Shown: positions 44,802-54,004 of the stretch, one piece after another
Numbering within the stretch: the stretch's first letter is position 1
How the letters are laid out: each line of letters opens with the position of its first letter
Source: Clostridiales bacterium Firm_09
GTDB taxonomy: Bacteria; Bacillota; Clostridia; Christensenellales; DTU072
Direction: 5' to 3'
Assembly (NCBI GenBank): GCA_001604065.1
Contig: LVAO01000003.1
Location: forward strand, 33,483 to 97,482
Length of the DNA stretch: 64,000 bases
Translations under genes and position numbers: made by a program
The notes under the pieces: generated by a model
What the model was told of the DNA's origin: nothing
The model's input: the letters and a program-made list of their open reading frames with translations, nothing else
Database searches by the model: none

Positions 44802-46220
44802 CTAGATACTTTGATAAAGCTTTATATATTCCCTCGCGGATTTGTCCCAAGAGGGGTCGACTGACATGGCGTTTGAAATCAGACGCTTCCACTGAACCTT
44901 GTCCTCATAAAGAGCAACCGCTCTTCTGATTGCGTCCAGCATATCGAAAGCATTGTAAGTTTTGAAAGTGATGCCGGTCCCGGTACCCTCTGCCGCATTA
45001 TAGGGAAGAACGGTGTCCTTGAGACCGCCGGTTTCGCGGACGATGGGAATGCTCCCGTAACGCATTGCGATCAGCTGGGAAAGTCCGCAAGGCTCATATT
45101 TGCTGGGCATCAAAAACATATCGCTTCCCGCATAAATCTTTGAAGCAAGGTCCGAACTGAAACTTACCAGCACCGCAAACTTATTGGGATAACGCTTTGC
45201 CATTTCCTGCAAGGCATTTTCGTATTTCCAGTCCCCCGTACCCAGTATCACCATCTGAAGATCCATCACAAGGATGTCCTCCATCACATGAAGAATCAAA
45301 TCGATGCCTTTTTGGGAAGTAAGGCGCGTCACCATTCCGATAAGCGGCTTCCCGGCTGCCTCAGGCAGGCCGATCAGCGCCTGAAGTCCGGTTTTGTTGG
45401 CAGCTCTTCTTCCGATGCTCTTCACGGAATAATTCTTGAAGAGCGCCTTGTCGCTAAGCGGATCATACCGTTCCGTATCAATGCCGTTGATGATGCCCGA
45501 GAGCTTATATTTTCTGGCTTCGAGAATCCCCTCCAGTCCGTAAGAATAATACGGGTCGAGTATCTCTTTGGCGTAGGTCGGCGAAACGGTGACCACACGA
45601 TCGGAAGACTCGATGCCTGCCTTCAGCATATTTGCGTCACCTTTGTATTCGGCAACCCGTTCATGGCTTGGCGGGAGCCCGAAAACATCTCCTATGACAA
45701 ATTTGTCCATCGCCCCCTGGAATTCTATATTGTGGATGGTCAGGAGTGTCCTGATGTTTTTGTACTCTTCCCTTCCGCGGTAAAAGACATCGAGCATGAG
45801 CGGTGCAAGCGCCGTCTGCCAATCGTTGACATGCAGCACATCGGGAAAGAAGTCCATCAGCGGCATCAATTCCAGCATCGCTTTTGAAAAATACGCAAAA
45901 CGTTCTCCGTCATCATAATATCCGTACGCGCCGCGCCTTTTGAAATAATATTCGTTGTCGATAAAATACCATACCACACCGTCCAATCGGAGCATAAACA
46001 AACCCGCATACTGCTGGCGCCAGCCCAGCCAGACCATGGTGGAACCCAAAAAGGTCATAATCGGGCGGAATTCCGGACGGATATCTTCATACAACGGCAG
46101 GACAACCCGGACATCCTGCCCTTCTTTTGCCAAAGCAATGGGAAGAGCGGAAGCGACATCGCCCAATCCGCCTGTTCTGATAAACGGATGCGCCTCTGAC
46201 GCGGCAAAAAGTATTTTCAT
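44802..46220 (-). CDS. glgA: Glycogen synthase (ADP-glucose, GT5)
   Basis: Adds glucose from ADP-glucose to alpha-1,4-glucan. The N-terminal ADP-glucose loop is RTGGLGDV (15-22), a slight change from KTGGL. The C-terminal half has PLIGMVTRLTSQKG and PSKYEPCGLSQLIAMRYG, the nucleotide-sugar site with the EPCG motif. 472 residues is typical. It follows glgD by 39 bases with a good AGGAGG site, and precedes glgP. Confidence 0.97.
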   Translation of the reverse strand: MKILFAASEAHPFIRTGGLGDVASALPIALAKEGQDVRVVLPLYEDIRPEFRPIMTFLGSTMVWLGWRQQYAGLFMLRLDGVVWYFIDNEYYFKRRGAYGYYDDGERFAYFSKAMLELMPLMDFFPDVLHVNDWQTALAPLMLDVFYRGREEYKNIRTLLTIHNIEFQGAMDKFVIGDVFGLPPSHERVAEYKGDANMLKAGIESSDRVVTVSPTYAKEILDPYYSYGLEGILEARKYKLSGIINGIDTERYDPLSDKALFKNYSVKSIGRRAANKTGLQALIGLPEAAGKPLIGMVTRLTSQKGIDLILHVMEDILVMDLQMVILGTGDWKYENALQEMAKRYPNKFAVLVSFSSDLASKIYAGSDMFLMPSKYEPCGLSQLIAMRYGSIPIVRETGGLKDTVLPYNAAEGTGTGITFKTYNAFDMLDAIRRAVALYEDKVQWKRLISNAMSVDPSWDKSAREYIKLYQSI

Positions 46221-46259
46221 AAATTCCTCCTATAAAATCTTTCTTGCATATGTGGTTTT

Positions 46260-47375
46260 TTATACAACCTTATTTTTCACAATGACGATTGGATAGGTCA
46301 GAAAGCCCGATATCTGTCTGTTTTCGCGGATAATGACATGTTTATCCGTAATAGCATAAGCAAGCGTGCTTTTTTCCATTACGACACCGTCTTCCATTAT
46401 AATGCTGTTGCGCACAACCGCGCCTTCTTTTATGCGGACATTGCGAAAGAGAATGGAGTTCTCAACGGTGCCGTTAATCACGCAGCCGTCCGCAATAAGA
46501 GAATTGATTACCTTGCAGGAACTGCCGTATACGGTAGGCACGCTGTCTTTGACCTTTGTATAGATTTTGTTTTCGCCGTCAAAAAGCTGTTCGCGTACAC
46601 CCCGCTCCAGAAGCTTCATGCTTTCTGCATAATAGGTCTTGACATCGTCGACAATGGCGGCATATCCCTGAAGTTCATACGCATACAGCCTACCGTTCTC
46701 CACTTCCTTGAAAAGGATATCCTTTTCGAAGTCGACAAGTCCCCTGGAATATGCATTTTCTACATATTCCACAAGAAGATCCTTTTTTATGATGTAGATG
46801 TTTAAGGAAATCAGATAGTCCTGATCGCTCGGGGTTTCTTCAAAATGAAGATCCTTTATAAAGCCCGACTCGTCTTTCTTGATAATGACTCTGCGGGAAG
46901 AATTGATTCTGGCAGTATGGCAAAGAACGGTGACATCCGCCTTCTTCTCCAGATGCGTTGCCAGAACTTTTACAAAATCGATATTCGCAGCGATGTTGCA
47001 GTTGCTGACGACAACATAATCCTCGGGCGATTTTTTGATATAATCCAGAATGGTATAAATCGCTTCGATTTTGCCTTTGTAGACTTCCCGGGAGGTATTC
47101 AGGACAAAAGGAGGAAATACCGCTATGCCGCTGTTTTTTCTGTTCAGGTCCCAGTCTCTGCCCATACGGATATGGTCCATCAGAGAACTGTAATTGTTGC
47201 GGGTAATGATACCGATACGCGTGATATTGGAATTGACGAGGTTGGACAGCGCAAAATCCACCAAACGGTATCTGCCGCCGAAGGGCAGCGAGGCTGTCGT
47301 CCTATGAATGGTCAGTTCGTTTAACTTGCTTTCGTTGCCTGATGCAAACAACACACTCATCATTTTGGTATTCAT
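46260..47375 (-). CDS. glgD: Glucose-1-phosphate adenylyltransferase, GlgD subunit
   Basis: Partner of GlgC in Gram-positive ADP-glucose pyrophosphorylases. It keeps the fold (PFGGRYRLVDFALSN, left-handed beta-helix tail) but the N-terminal catalytic GGxGTRL loop is replaced by SGNESKLNELT and the catalytic SGDH is replaced by SNCN, so it is probably regulatory. 371 residues. Its ATG overlaps the glgC stop (TAATG), consistent with equal production of both subunits. Confidence 0.94.
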   Translation of the reverse strand: MNTKMMSVLFASGNESKLNELTIHRTTASLPFGGRYRLVDFALSNLVNSNITRIGIITRNNYSSLMDHIRMGRDWDLNRKNSGIAVFPPFVLNTSREVYKGKIEAIYTILDYIKKSPEDYVVVSNCNIAANIDFVKVLATHLEKKADVTVLCHTARINSSRRVIIKKDESGFIKDLHFEETPSDQDYLISLNIYIIKKDLLVEYVENAYSRGLVDFEKDILFKEVENGRLYAYELQGYAAIVDDVKTYYAESMKLLERGVREQLFDGENKIYTKVKDSVPTVYGSSCKVINSLIADGCVINGTVENSILFRNVRIKEGAVVRNSIIMEDGVVMEKSTLAYAITDKHVIIRENRQISGFLTYPIVIVKNKVV

Positions 47376-48571
47376 TATTTTTTACCTCCGACCATTTCTC
47401 CGGCTTTTATTTTCATCGGCGCTTCAAGCTCGACGCCCGGTCCGACGACCGCTATCTGCCATTCTCCGTTTACCGGCTTCTTCTGAGGCTCGCCGACAAC
47501 AACATTTTTACCTATTCTCGCTCCCCATCCGATAATCGCATGATCAATGATTGCGCCGGATTCGATATGGGTGTCCGGCATTACAATGCTGTTTCTTACA
47601 ATGGCACCCCAATCGACCGTCACGCCGGTAAAAATGACGGACTTTTCTATATGGCCGTCGATGTTGCCGCCTTCGCTGATGATGGCATTGTCGATGACCG
47701 CCTGATTGCCGATGTAATGCGGCGGCTCAGCAGCGTTTCTGGCATAAATCTTCCATTCTTTATTAGCAAGGTTAATGTCTGATTGGGGATCCAACAGGTC
47801 CATATTGGCTTCCCAAAGCGAGCTGATTGTACCTACATCCTTCCAGTAGCCAGAAAACTCGTAAGCGTACATGCGTTCTCCGGCGCGGAGCATGCCGGGA
47901 ATGATGTTTTTGCCGAAGTCATTCTGGCTGTTGTGGTCTTCTTCATCCATGATGAGATATTTTTTTAGCTTTTCCCATGTGAAAATATAGATTCCCATGC
48001 TTGCTTTGGTGGATTTGGGAATTCTGGGTTTCTCTTCGAATTCATATATCCTGCCGTCGGCATTGGTATTCATGATGCCGAAGCGCGATGCTTCTTCTAT
48101 CGGCACATCAATGACTGCAATCGTGCAATCGGCCTCCATCAGCTTATGGAAATCAAGCATCTTTGAATAATCCATTTTGTAGATATGGTCGCCGGACAGG
48201 ATGAGAACGTACTCCGGCTGATATTTGTCGACAAAATCGATATTCTGATAGATTGCATTTGCCGTACCCTTATACCATTCTCCGGATTTTGCCTTTTGAT
48301 AAGGGGGAAGGATAAAAGCGCCTCCGTTCAATCTGTCCAGATCCCATGGCTGGCCGTTTCCGATATACTGGTTGAGTTCAAACGGCTGATATTGTGTAAG
48401 GACACCGATGGTATCGATGCCGGAATTGATGGTATTGGACAGCGTAAAATCAATGATCCGGTATTTGCCGCCAAAAGGCATGGCGGGTTTGGCAACGTTT
48501 TGGGTAAGCACTCCCAGACGGGTACCCTGACCGCCCGCGAGCAGCATGGCGACACACTCTTTACGTAACAT
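47375..48571 (-). CDS. glgC: Glucose-1-phosphate adenylyltransferase, catalytic subunit
   Basis: Forms ADP-glucose from ATP and glucose 1-phosphate, the committed step of glycogen synthesis. The N-terminus has [11 protein letters not shown], then [27 protein letters not shown] and EEKPRIPKS; a beta-helix domain fills the C-terminal third. The ATG chosen lies seven bases after AAGGAGG; a GTG two codons earlier would be too close to that site. It begins 2 bases after the glgB stop. 398 residues, typical. Confidence 0.96.
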   Translation of the reverse strand: MLRKECVAMLLAGGQGTRLGVLTQNVAKPAMPFGGKYRIIDFTLSNTINSGIDTIGVLTQYQPFELNQYIGNGQPWDLDRLNGGAFILPPYQKAKSGEWYKGTANAIYQNIDFVDKYQPEYVLILSGDHIYKMDYSKMLDFHKLMEADCTIAVIDVPIEEASRFGIMNTNADGRIYEFEEKPRIPKSTKASMGIYIFTWEKLKKYLIMDEEDHNSQNDFGKNIIPGMLRAGERMYAYEFSGYWKDVGTISSLWEANMDLLDPQSDINLANKEWKIYARNAAEPPHYIGNQAVIDNAIISEGGNIDGHIEKSVIFTGVTVDWGAIVRNSIVMPDTHIESGAIIDHAIIGWGARIGKNVVVGEPQKKPVNGEWQIAVVGPGVELEAPMKIKAGEMVGGKK

Positions 48572-48573
48572 AA

Positions 48574-50460
48574 TCACTCCTCCTTGATAAGCTTGAAAAT
48601 CAGTGCGGAATTGCCTTCCAGATGAATGTTGAGGGATTGCTGAAATCCATGAGAAGGTATTTCTTCCGAAGCATAGACGTCTGAAATGGCGGTATCCCCG
48701 CCGAACTCTTTTTTGTTTGTATTAAGGATCACTTTATAGTTCCCTTTGTCGGGAACGCCGAAACGGTAGTTCCTTCTTAAAACATCCGAAAAACTGATAA
48801 TGACAATAATCTTGTTCCGGTTTGCGTCGATACGGCAATAGGCAATCACATTCTGGATTCTGTCGTCAACGACAATCCACCGGAAGCCTTCGGGACTGCT
48901 GTCCAGCATATACATAGGCGGCTCGGTACGGTAAAGATGATTGAGTGCGCGGCAAAAATCCTTGAGTTTCGCATGGCTTTCGTATGCCAACAGCATCCAG
49001 TCCAGTTCTTTTTTATAATCCCACTCAATGAACTGGCCGAATTCGTTGCCCATGTAATTCAATTTTTTGCCGGGATGCGTGAACTGATAGACATAAAGAG
49101 CCTTGAGCGCACTGAATTTTTCTGCATAATTTCCCTTCATTTTTGAAATCATGGAAGCCTTCCCGTGGACAACCTCGTCATGAGAAAACGGCAGAATGTA
49201 ATTTTCTGAAAATGCGTATGTTATAGAGAATGTCAGTTTGTCATGCGAACCCTTGCGGAAAAAAGGATCGATTGACTCATAGGTGAGGATATCGTTCATC
49301 CATCCCATGTTCCATTTGAAATTGAATCCCAATCCCCCGACCGCAGGCGGCATTGTCACCAAGGGGAAAGCGGTGGACTCCTCCGCTATCATCATTGCGG
49401 AAGGATACTTTGTGAGCACTGTCTGATTCAGTTTTTTGATAAATTCGATAGCTTCCAGATTATAAATGCTGCCGTACTCATTCGGCCTCCATTCGCCCTC
49501 GCCACGGTCATAATTGAGATAAAGCATAGAAGCAACAGCATCCAGCCGCATCCCGTCGATATGGTAATAATCGAACCAGAACGTTGCCGCCGACATCAGA
49601 AAAGACTGTACTTCTTTCCTGCCGAAATCAAAGGATCTCGTTCCCCAGCCTTTGTGTTCGCGTTTCAGGGGGTCCTCATATTCATAGAGAGGTGCGCCGT
49701 CGAATTCATACAATCCGAATGCGTCCTTGGGAAAATGCGAAAGCACAAAATCCATGATGACACCGATTCCTTCTTTATGGCAGGCATTGATGAACGCCAT
49801 AAAGTCATGCGGCGTGCCGTACCTTGAAGTGGGCGCATACAAGGAGCTTACCTGATAACCCCAACTGCCTTCGTATGGGTGTTCGGTAACAGGTAATAGC
49901 TCGATATGGGTGTATCCCATTTCTTTCACATAGGGAATCAGCGTGTCAATAAGATCCAGATAACTCAGATAATTGCCGTCGGCATGTCTTTTCCAGCTTC
50001 CCAGATGCACTTCATAAATATTAAGGGGAGACTGATACATGTTTTTGCGGGCATTATTAGCAAGATACTCTTTATCCGTCCAATTGAACCCATTAAGATC
50101 ATAAACTTTGCTTGCTGTCGCGGGAGGTGTTTCTGTATGAAGCGCATAGGGATCTGCTTTTTGGCGGATGACTCCGTCTACGCCTTCGATACTGAATTTA
50201 TACAAATCATATTTTTTTAATCCGGCAATGCAACATTCCCATATTCCGCCACCAATCGGCGTCATCGGATTTTTGTTGTGCGTCCATTTATTGAAATCCC
50301 CTACAACCGATACCGATTTTGCTCTGGGTGCCCAGCAGCGGAATCGCCAGTTTTTTCTGCCTCCTCTCGCCACATAACTCAGTTTGAACAGCTTGTATGC
50401 TTCGCAATTGGTGCCTTCGTTGAACAAGTATATGGGATAGTCCAGTTTGCTTTTTGCCAT
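48574..50460 (-). CDS. glgB: 1,4-alpha-glucan branching enzyme
   Basis: Makes alpha-1,6 branches in glycogen. CBM48 domain at the N-terminus ([17 protein letters not shown]), then the GH13 barrel with nucleophile Asp in [12 protein letters not shown] (near 304), acid/base Glu in [11 protein letters not shown] (near 357) and [12 protein letters not shown]. 628 residues. The gene follows ispE by 14 bases and leads glgC - glgD - glgA - glgP - amylase. It has an upstream GGAG site and no separate promoter visible. Confidence 0.96.
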   Translation of the reverse strand: MAKSKLDYPIYLFNEGTNCEAYKLFKLSYVARGGRKNWRFRCWAPRAKSVSVVGDFNKWTHNKNPMTPIGGGIWECCIAGLKKYDLYKFSIEGVDGVIRQKADPYALHTETPPATASKVYDLNGFNWTDKEYLANNARKNMYQSPLNIYEVHLGSWKRHADGNYLSYLDLIDTLIPYVKEMGYTHIELLPVTEHPYEGSWGYQVSSLYAPTSRYGTPHDFMAFINACHKEGIGVIMDFVLSHFPKDAFGLYEFDGAPLYEYEDPLKREHKGWGTRSFDFGRKEVQSFLMSAATFWFDYYHIDGMRLDAVASMLYLNYDRGEGEWRPNEYGSIYNLEAIEFIKKLNQTVLTKYPSAMMIAEESTAFPLVTMPPAVGGLGFNFKWNMGWMNDILTYESIDPFFRKGSHDKLTFSITYAFSENYILPFSHDEVVHGKASMISKMKGNYAEKFSALKALYVYQFTHPGKKLNYMGNEFGQFIEWDYKKELDWMLLAYESHAKLKDFCRALNHLYRTEPPMYMLDSSPEGFRWIVVDDRIQNVIAYCRIDANRNKIIVIISFSDVLRRNYRFGVPDKGNYKVILNTNKKEFGGDTAISDVYASEEIPSHGFQQSLNIHLEGNSALIFKLIKEE

Positions 50461-50474
50461 AGTTTCTCCGTTTT

Positions 50475-51299
50475 TTATTGATCCGTCGTAATATGGTACT
50501 GTCCTATCGTGATCTCTTCCCGAAATCTTCCGAGAGCCCCGATAGCCTTATCGAATTGATTTTTGTCTTCCGTATACCCAATCCACCCGCTGCCGCTTCC
50601 TGTCATGACAACATGACGGATGCCGGTTTTTTTTAGCATATCCCGCAGATTTCCCATCCGGGGGGCAATGGCAAGCGCCGCACGCTCAAGCGCGTTCTTG
50701 GGCGCACTTCCGCCGGCAAGAAATTCGTCTATATCCACCGCATCGCCGCCAATCCTGTCATAGAGAGCATAAGCTTCTGCAGTGTTGACCGTATCGTTCC
50801 CGGCAAGAAGGAGGATATGCAGGGATTTTAAGTGGATTTTCTCTACCTTTTCGCCGATTCCGCGTACGCGTACCGGACAGTCGGCATACATTGCAGGCAC
50901 ATCACTTCCGATTTTTATCAGGAGCTCAGATGGAATGTCACATATTCCGTAAAGCTTCTGCATCGCCCGCGCGACACCCGCCGCATCTGCAGAAGAGCCG
51001 CCCAGGCCTTTGCCTTCCGGGATCCTCTTGTCAATTTCTGCTCTTACAGGAGGCGTCCCGAATTGTTCTGAAATCAGCTTGGCAGCCTTGAGGGCAATGT
51101 CTTTGTCATATGTCCTGCCATCCATATATGCAACAGAAAAAGCATCCGATTGGCTTACCGTGACGGTATCCTCGAGTCCGATGGGTACAATTACGGTATC
51201 AATAAGATGCATTTCTCCCCGTTTGCCCGTGATATTTAGAGCCAGATTCACTTTCGCCCTCGCCTTGACGGCTACAGCAAAGTTTCCAAAACCGAACAT
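50475..51299 (-). CDS. ispE: 4-diphosphocytidyl-2-C-methyl-D-erythritol kinase
   Basis: GHMP kinase of the non-mevalonate isoprenoid route. N-terminal KARAKVNLALNITGKR, ATP-binding PEGKGLGGSSADAAG (about 96-110) and C-terminal TGSGSGWIGY are the family motifs. 274 residues. The promoter -10 box ends only six bases before the ATG and no Shine-Dalgarno site is present, so the mRNA may be leaderless. Unusually it leads the glycogen operon, since glgB follows after 14 bases. In many Bacillota it sits near purR or rRNA-processing genes instead. Confidence 0.93.
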   Translation of the reverse strand: MFGFGNFAVAVKARAKVNLALNITGKRGEMHLIDTVIVPIGLEDTVTVSQSDAFSVAYMDGRTYDKDIALKAAKLISEQFGTPPVRAEIDKRIPEGKGLGGSSADAAGVARAMQKLYGICDIPSELLIKIGSDVPAMYADCPVRVRGIGEKVEKIHLKSLHILLLAGNDTVNTAEAYALYDRIGGDAVDIDEFLAGGSAPKNALERAALAIAPRMGNLRDMLKKTGIRHVVMTGSGSGWIGYTEDKNQFDKAIGALGRFREEITIGQYHITTDQ

Positions 51300-51305
51300 G
51301 TTTTA

Positions 51306-51334
51306 ATTATATATTATTCCTTATCATAAATCAA
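51306..51334 (-). promoter_or_regulatory. Sigma-A promoter of ispE and the glycogen operon (leaderless type)
   Basis: TTGATT - 17 bases - TATAAT on the minus strand; after the -10 box come TAAAAC and the ATG. The expected transcript start falls on or within one base of the start codon. Confidence 0.75.
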
Positions 51335-51447
51335 TAGTAAAAAAAGTAAAGAGAACGTAATTTTCCATTTTAATCCTGCCGTGAAGCGCGGAACCTGAAA
51401 CAAATGCGGGCAGGACAATCTTAGATCGCCCAAATCTCCATAACACA

Positions 51448-51476
51448 TTGAACAAAATATGAAAGAATGCTATACT
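51448..51476 (+). promoter_or_regulatory. Sigma-A promoter of the metallophosphoesterase gene
   Basis: TTGAAC - 17 bases - TATACT on the plus strand, about 25 bases from the expected start to the ATG. It is divergent from the ispE promoter. Confidence 0.75.
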
Positions 51477-51507
51477 TTGTTCGTTCCCATTGTTCATGGA
51501 GGAGCCA

Positions 51508-53370
51508 ATGAAAGGTCGTTGCAGAAATTTTCAGGCGGCAGTCATTATTCTTTTAGCTTTATCCGTTATCGCATCGGTCATTGCCGCCGCTGTTGTAAGC
51601 AAAAAAGAGAAACCGGACCTCACCATCATGGTGATTACGGACATCCATGTTTTTTCCGAAGCTCAGGTCGGAGACTATCAAAGCGAAGCCTATCAGTCCT
51701 TTGACGCGGCCAGAAACGGTAAGATGGTCCATCTTTCAGAATGTATTTTCAAGTCTGCCGTTGATAAAATTCTTCAAAACAAGCCTGATGTACTGTTTGT
51801 CGCGGGGGATATGTCCGATATTCACTCCATCGAAACTCATTATCTCGTCGCCGATCAATTCAGAAAACTTGAATCGGCGGGAATCAGAGTATATGTCGTT
51901 CCCGGAAATCACGATACGGCAAATGACAATTCCGTTGCTTTTACCAGCGGAACAGAAACAGAAATTCCCGGTACGAAATCTGCGGACATGAAGGCCATTT
52001 ACGGCGAATTCGGTTATAATGACGCAAAAGTCAAAGACAGCCGGACGATGTCCTATGTCGCCGATCTTAACAGCCGTTACAGTCTGATATCGATTGATGC
52101 TTACGACAGCAACCGCAGCGATGATTCGACACGCAGATTGATCCATTGGACGGCGGAACAATCCGATGCGCTTGTCGCGCAAGGCAGAGTGCCTCTTGGA
52201 TTGATTCACTTTCCCATTCTCGGCCATTACGGCAATTTTGTAGATAATTTATCCATGCTTCAATCAAGGACTGTTCATCTGGCCGATGAATACCGCGACG
52301 CGATGATCGCATCGGGTATGCACTATGTATTCACCGGACATCTTCACAGCAACGATATCAGTGTTTATGAGAATGAATACGGAACACTCTATGATATCGA
52401 AACCGCTGCACTGGCAAACACGCCGTCCACCATTCGTACGATAGCGTGTTACGGCGACAAACTGGTCATTTCTACAGAAAATCTTGACAAAATAAATCCC
52501 GATTATATACCATCCTATATTCCGGCAGAGGAACGCGCAAAAATTCTTTCGGATTATCAGGCATTTGCGCGGGAGTATTTCTGCATTGATATGGCAGGAT
52601 TTTTCTTTGAAGGGATGTTTCCGGATTCCATCCTGAATGTACTGAATATGTTCGGACTGGAGAAAACGGACGCCGGCACCTTTTCTCTTCGCGACCGGAT
52701 TATGGTTCTGCTGCATGATTATGCATATTTACCTATCTATATTTCGGATGAGAAGGATGGCAGCAGCTCCTTGCAGCGAATATGCGCACAATATGGCATC
52801 ACGCTTCCGGCAAGCGGTTACAAAAATATCTTTGATTTGTTGCTCAACGGTGTTGCGGGAGCCAATTTCAGAGGTGACGAAAACATCACCAAAGATTCAA
52901 AAGAAGGCATCCTGGCACGATACAGCATCTATGCCGCGTTTTATTTTCTTGCAGATTCTGAGATATTCCGTGCGCTGCACGCCCTGAACCCCGATATTGA
53001 AGAGATCGATCTGATGCCGGCCATGCCGGATTTGTTCACAAAAGGCGAACTCGATCTCGTCCGGAACAATTTGATAGCAGGCATTGCGGAATCTTCTGAT
53101 CTGATCCGAAATCATGAGCTGCTGTCCGGACTGATCGGCCTGACTTCTCAAGAATGGCTGGATGCCATTACGGTGTTTGCGGAATTAGAAATCTTCGGAC
53201 TCAAGCCGCTCAAATATCTTTCGGCCGAAAACGGTACCCTGCTTTTAGGCTCATTGCTGGACAATATCCTATTCAGCAAAGTAGGAAAAGGCATACTCAC
53301 AGACGATAATCCGCCCGATAACAATATTGTGTTGGATACTATCGGGGGAACGTGGTATGTCCAGGACTGA
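51508..53370 (+). CDS. Membrane-anchored calcineurin-like metallophosphoesterase
   Basis: A 620-residue protein with an N-terminal membrane segment (about 9-30) that should place the enzyme outside the cell. The phosphoesterase core (about 38-330) has D45 and H47 (TDIH), D101 (GDMSD), GNHD at 133-136, H234, and GHLH at 277-280: all metal-binding motifs are present. About 290 residues follow that I cannot assign; they look helical. Possible substrates are phosphodiesters, nucleotides or lipid phosphates. ATG chosen because GGAGG lies five bases upstream; an earlier ATG is inside that site. The cupin gene overlaps its end. Confidence 0.87.
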   Translation: MKGRCRNFQAAVIILLALSVIASVIAAAVVSKKEKPDLTIMVITDIHVFSEAQVGDYQSEAYQSFDAARNGKMVHLSECIFKSAVDKILQNKPDVLFVAGDMSDIHSIETHYLVADQFRKLESAGIRVYVVPGNHDTANDNSVAFTSGTETEIPGTKSADMKAIYGEFGYNDAKVKDSRTMSYVADLNSRYSLISIDAYDSNRSDDSTRRLIHWTAEQSDALVAQGRVPLGLIHFPILGHYGNFVDNLSMLQSRTVHLADEYRDAMIASGMHYVFTGHLHSNDISVYENEYGTLYDIETAALANTPSTIRTIACYGDKLVISTENLDKINPDYIPSYIPAEERAKILSDYQAFAREYFCIDMAGFFFEGMFPDSILNVLNMFGLEKTDAGTFSLRDRIMVLLHDYAYLPIYISDEKDGSSSLQRICAQYGITLPASGYKNIFDLLLNGVAGANFRGDENITKDSKEGILARYSIYAAFYFLADSEIFRALHALNPDIEEIDLMPAMPDLFTKGELDLVRNNLIAGIAESSDLIRNHELLSGLIGLTSQEWLDAITVFAELEIFGLKPLKYLSAENGTLLLGSLLDNILFSKVGKGILTDDNPPDNNIVLDTIGGTWYVQD

Positions 53371-53734
53371 AGCACCGATCCGCATGGATTGCGTATCCCA
53401 TTCAGAAAATACGCCGATGCTTGAAAAAGACTTCATTACCCCTCCGGAACATATCCGTTTTCGGGCAAAGAAATTTTACAGCGGTGAAGGCAAGGTCCTG
53501 GATTGCGCCGTCGCACATATGGAAAAGGATGGCGGAGGACCGCTTTCGCTGCATACGCACAACCATGACCATTTGTTTTTTGTAGTGGCGGGCGAAGCAA
53601 AAGTCTGTTTCGCAGATTCCGCTTTGATTATCAGAAAAAATGAAAGCTGTCTTGTGGAGGGGCGAAAGCCTCATTCCGTATGGAATAATCTGGATACCGA
53701 AACCGTCATAATTGGGATGTCGATCATAAAATAG
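53357..53734 (+). CDS. Small cupin-domain protein
   Basis: 125 residues with one cupin barrel: first motif around LHTHNHDHLFFVVAGEAKV (metal-binding His cluster and a following Gly), second motif around ESCLVEGRKPHSVWN. Such proteins bind a metal and either act as small enzymes or sense a ligand. The ATG overlaps the end of the phosphoesterase gene by 14 bases and has GGGGGA upstream, so they are probably co-transcribed. No DNA-binding domain. Function unknown. Confidence 0.85.
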   Translation: MSRTEAPIRMDCVSHSENTPMLEKDFITPPEHIRFRAKKFYSGEGKVLDCAVAHMEKDGGGPLSLHTHNHDHLFFVVAGEAKVCFADSALIIRKNESCLVEGRKPHSVWNNLDTETVIIGMSIIK

Positions 53735-53943
53735 ACGGTCGGTGCGTATTCCGTTTATCCAAGCGGACTTCACGTCGGGAGTTCATCAGATTCATAATCC
53801 GCAAAGAATCATTTATCCGATTGCATCGGCATTTCATACTAAATTCCGGGCAAATTGATGTTTGTGACAACCTCGAAATCACGCTTCGGATTGTTTTGGC
53901 TGCATCAATTTTGCCTGTGAACCGTTATGATGACCTTATTTTG

Positions 53944-53973
53944 TTGATAGACACCCGGCATATGTGCTATAAT
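53944..53973 (+). promoter_or_regulatory. Sigma-A promoter of ileS
   Basis: TTGATA - 18 bases - TATAAT on the plus strand. The leader is only about 25 bases, too short for a T-box. Confidence 0.75.
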
Positions 53974-54004
53974 CCATAATAAACATCGTCATCGGAGAAC
54001 CTCT

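Noticed and set aside
53735..54004. T-box or other riboswitch before ileS
   Set aside because: The promoter at 53944-53973 leaves a leader of only about 25 bases, and no T-box sequence or large stem set was seen upstream.
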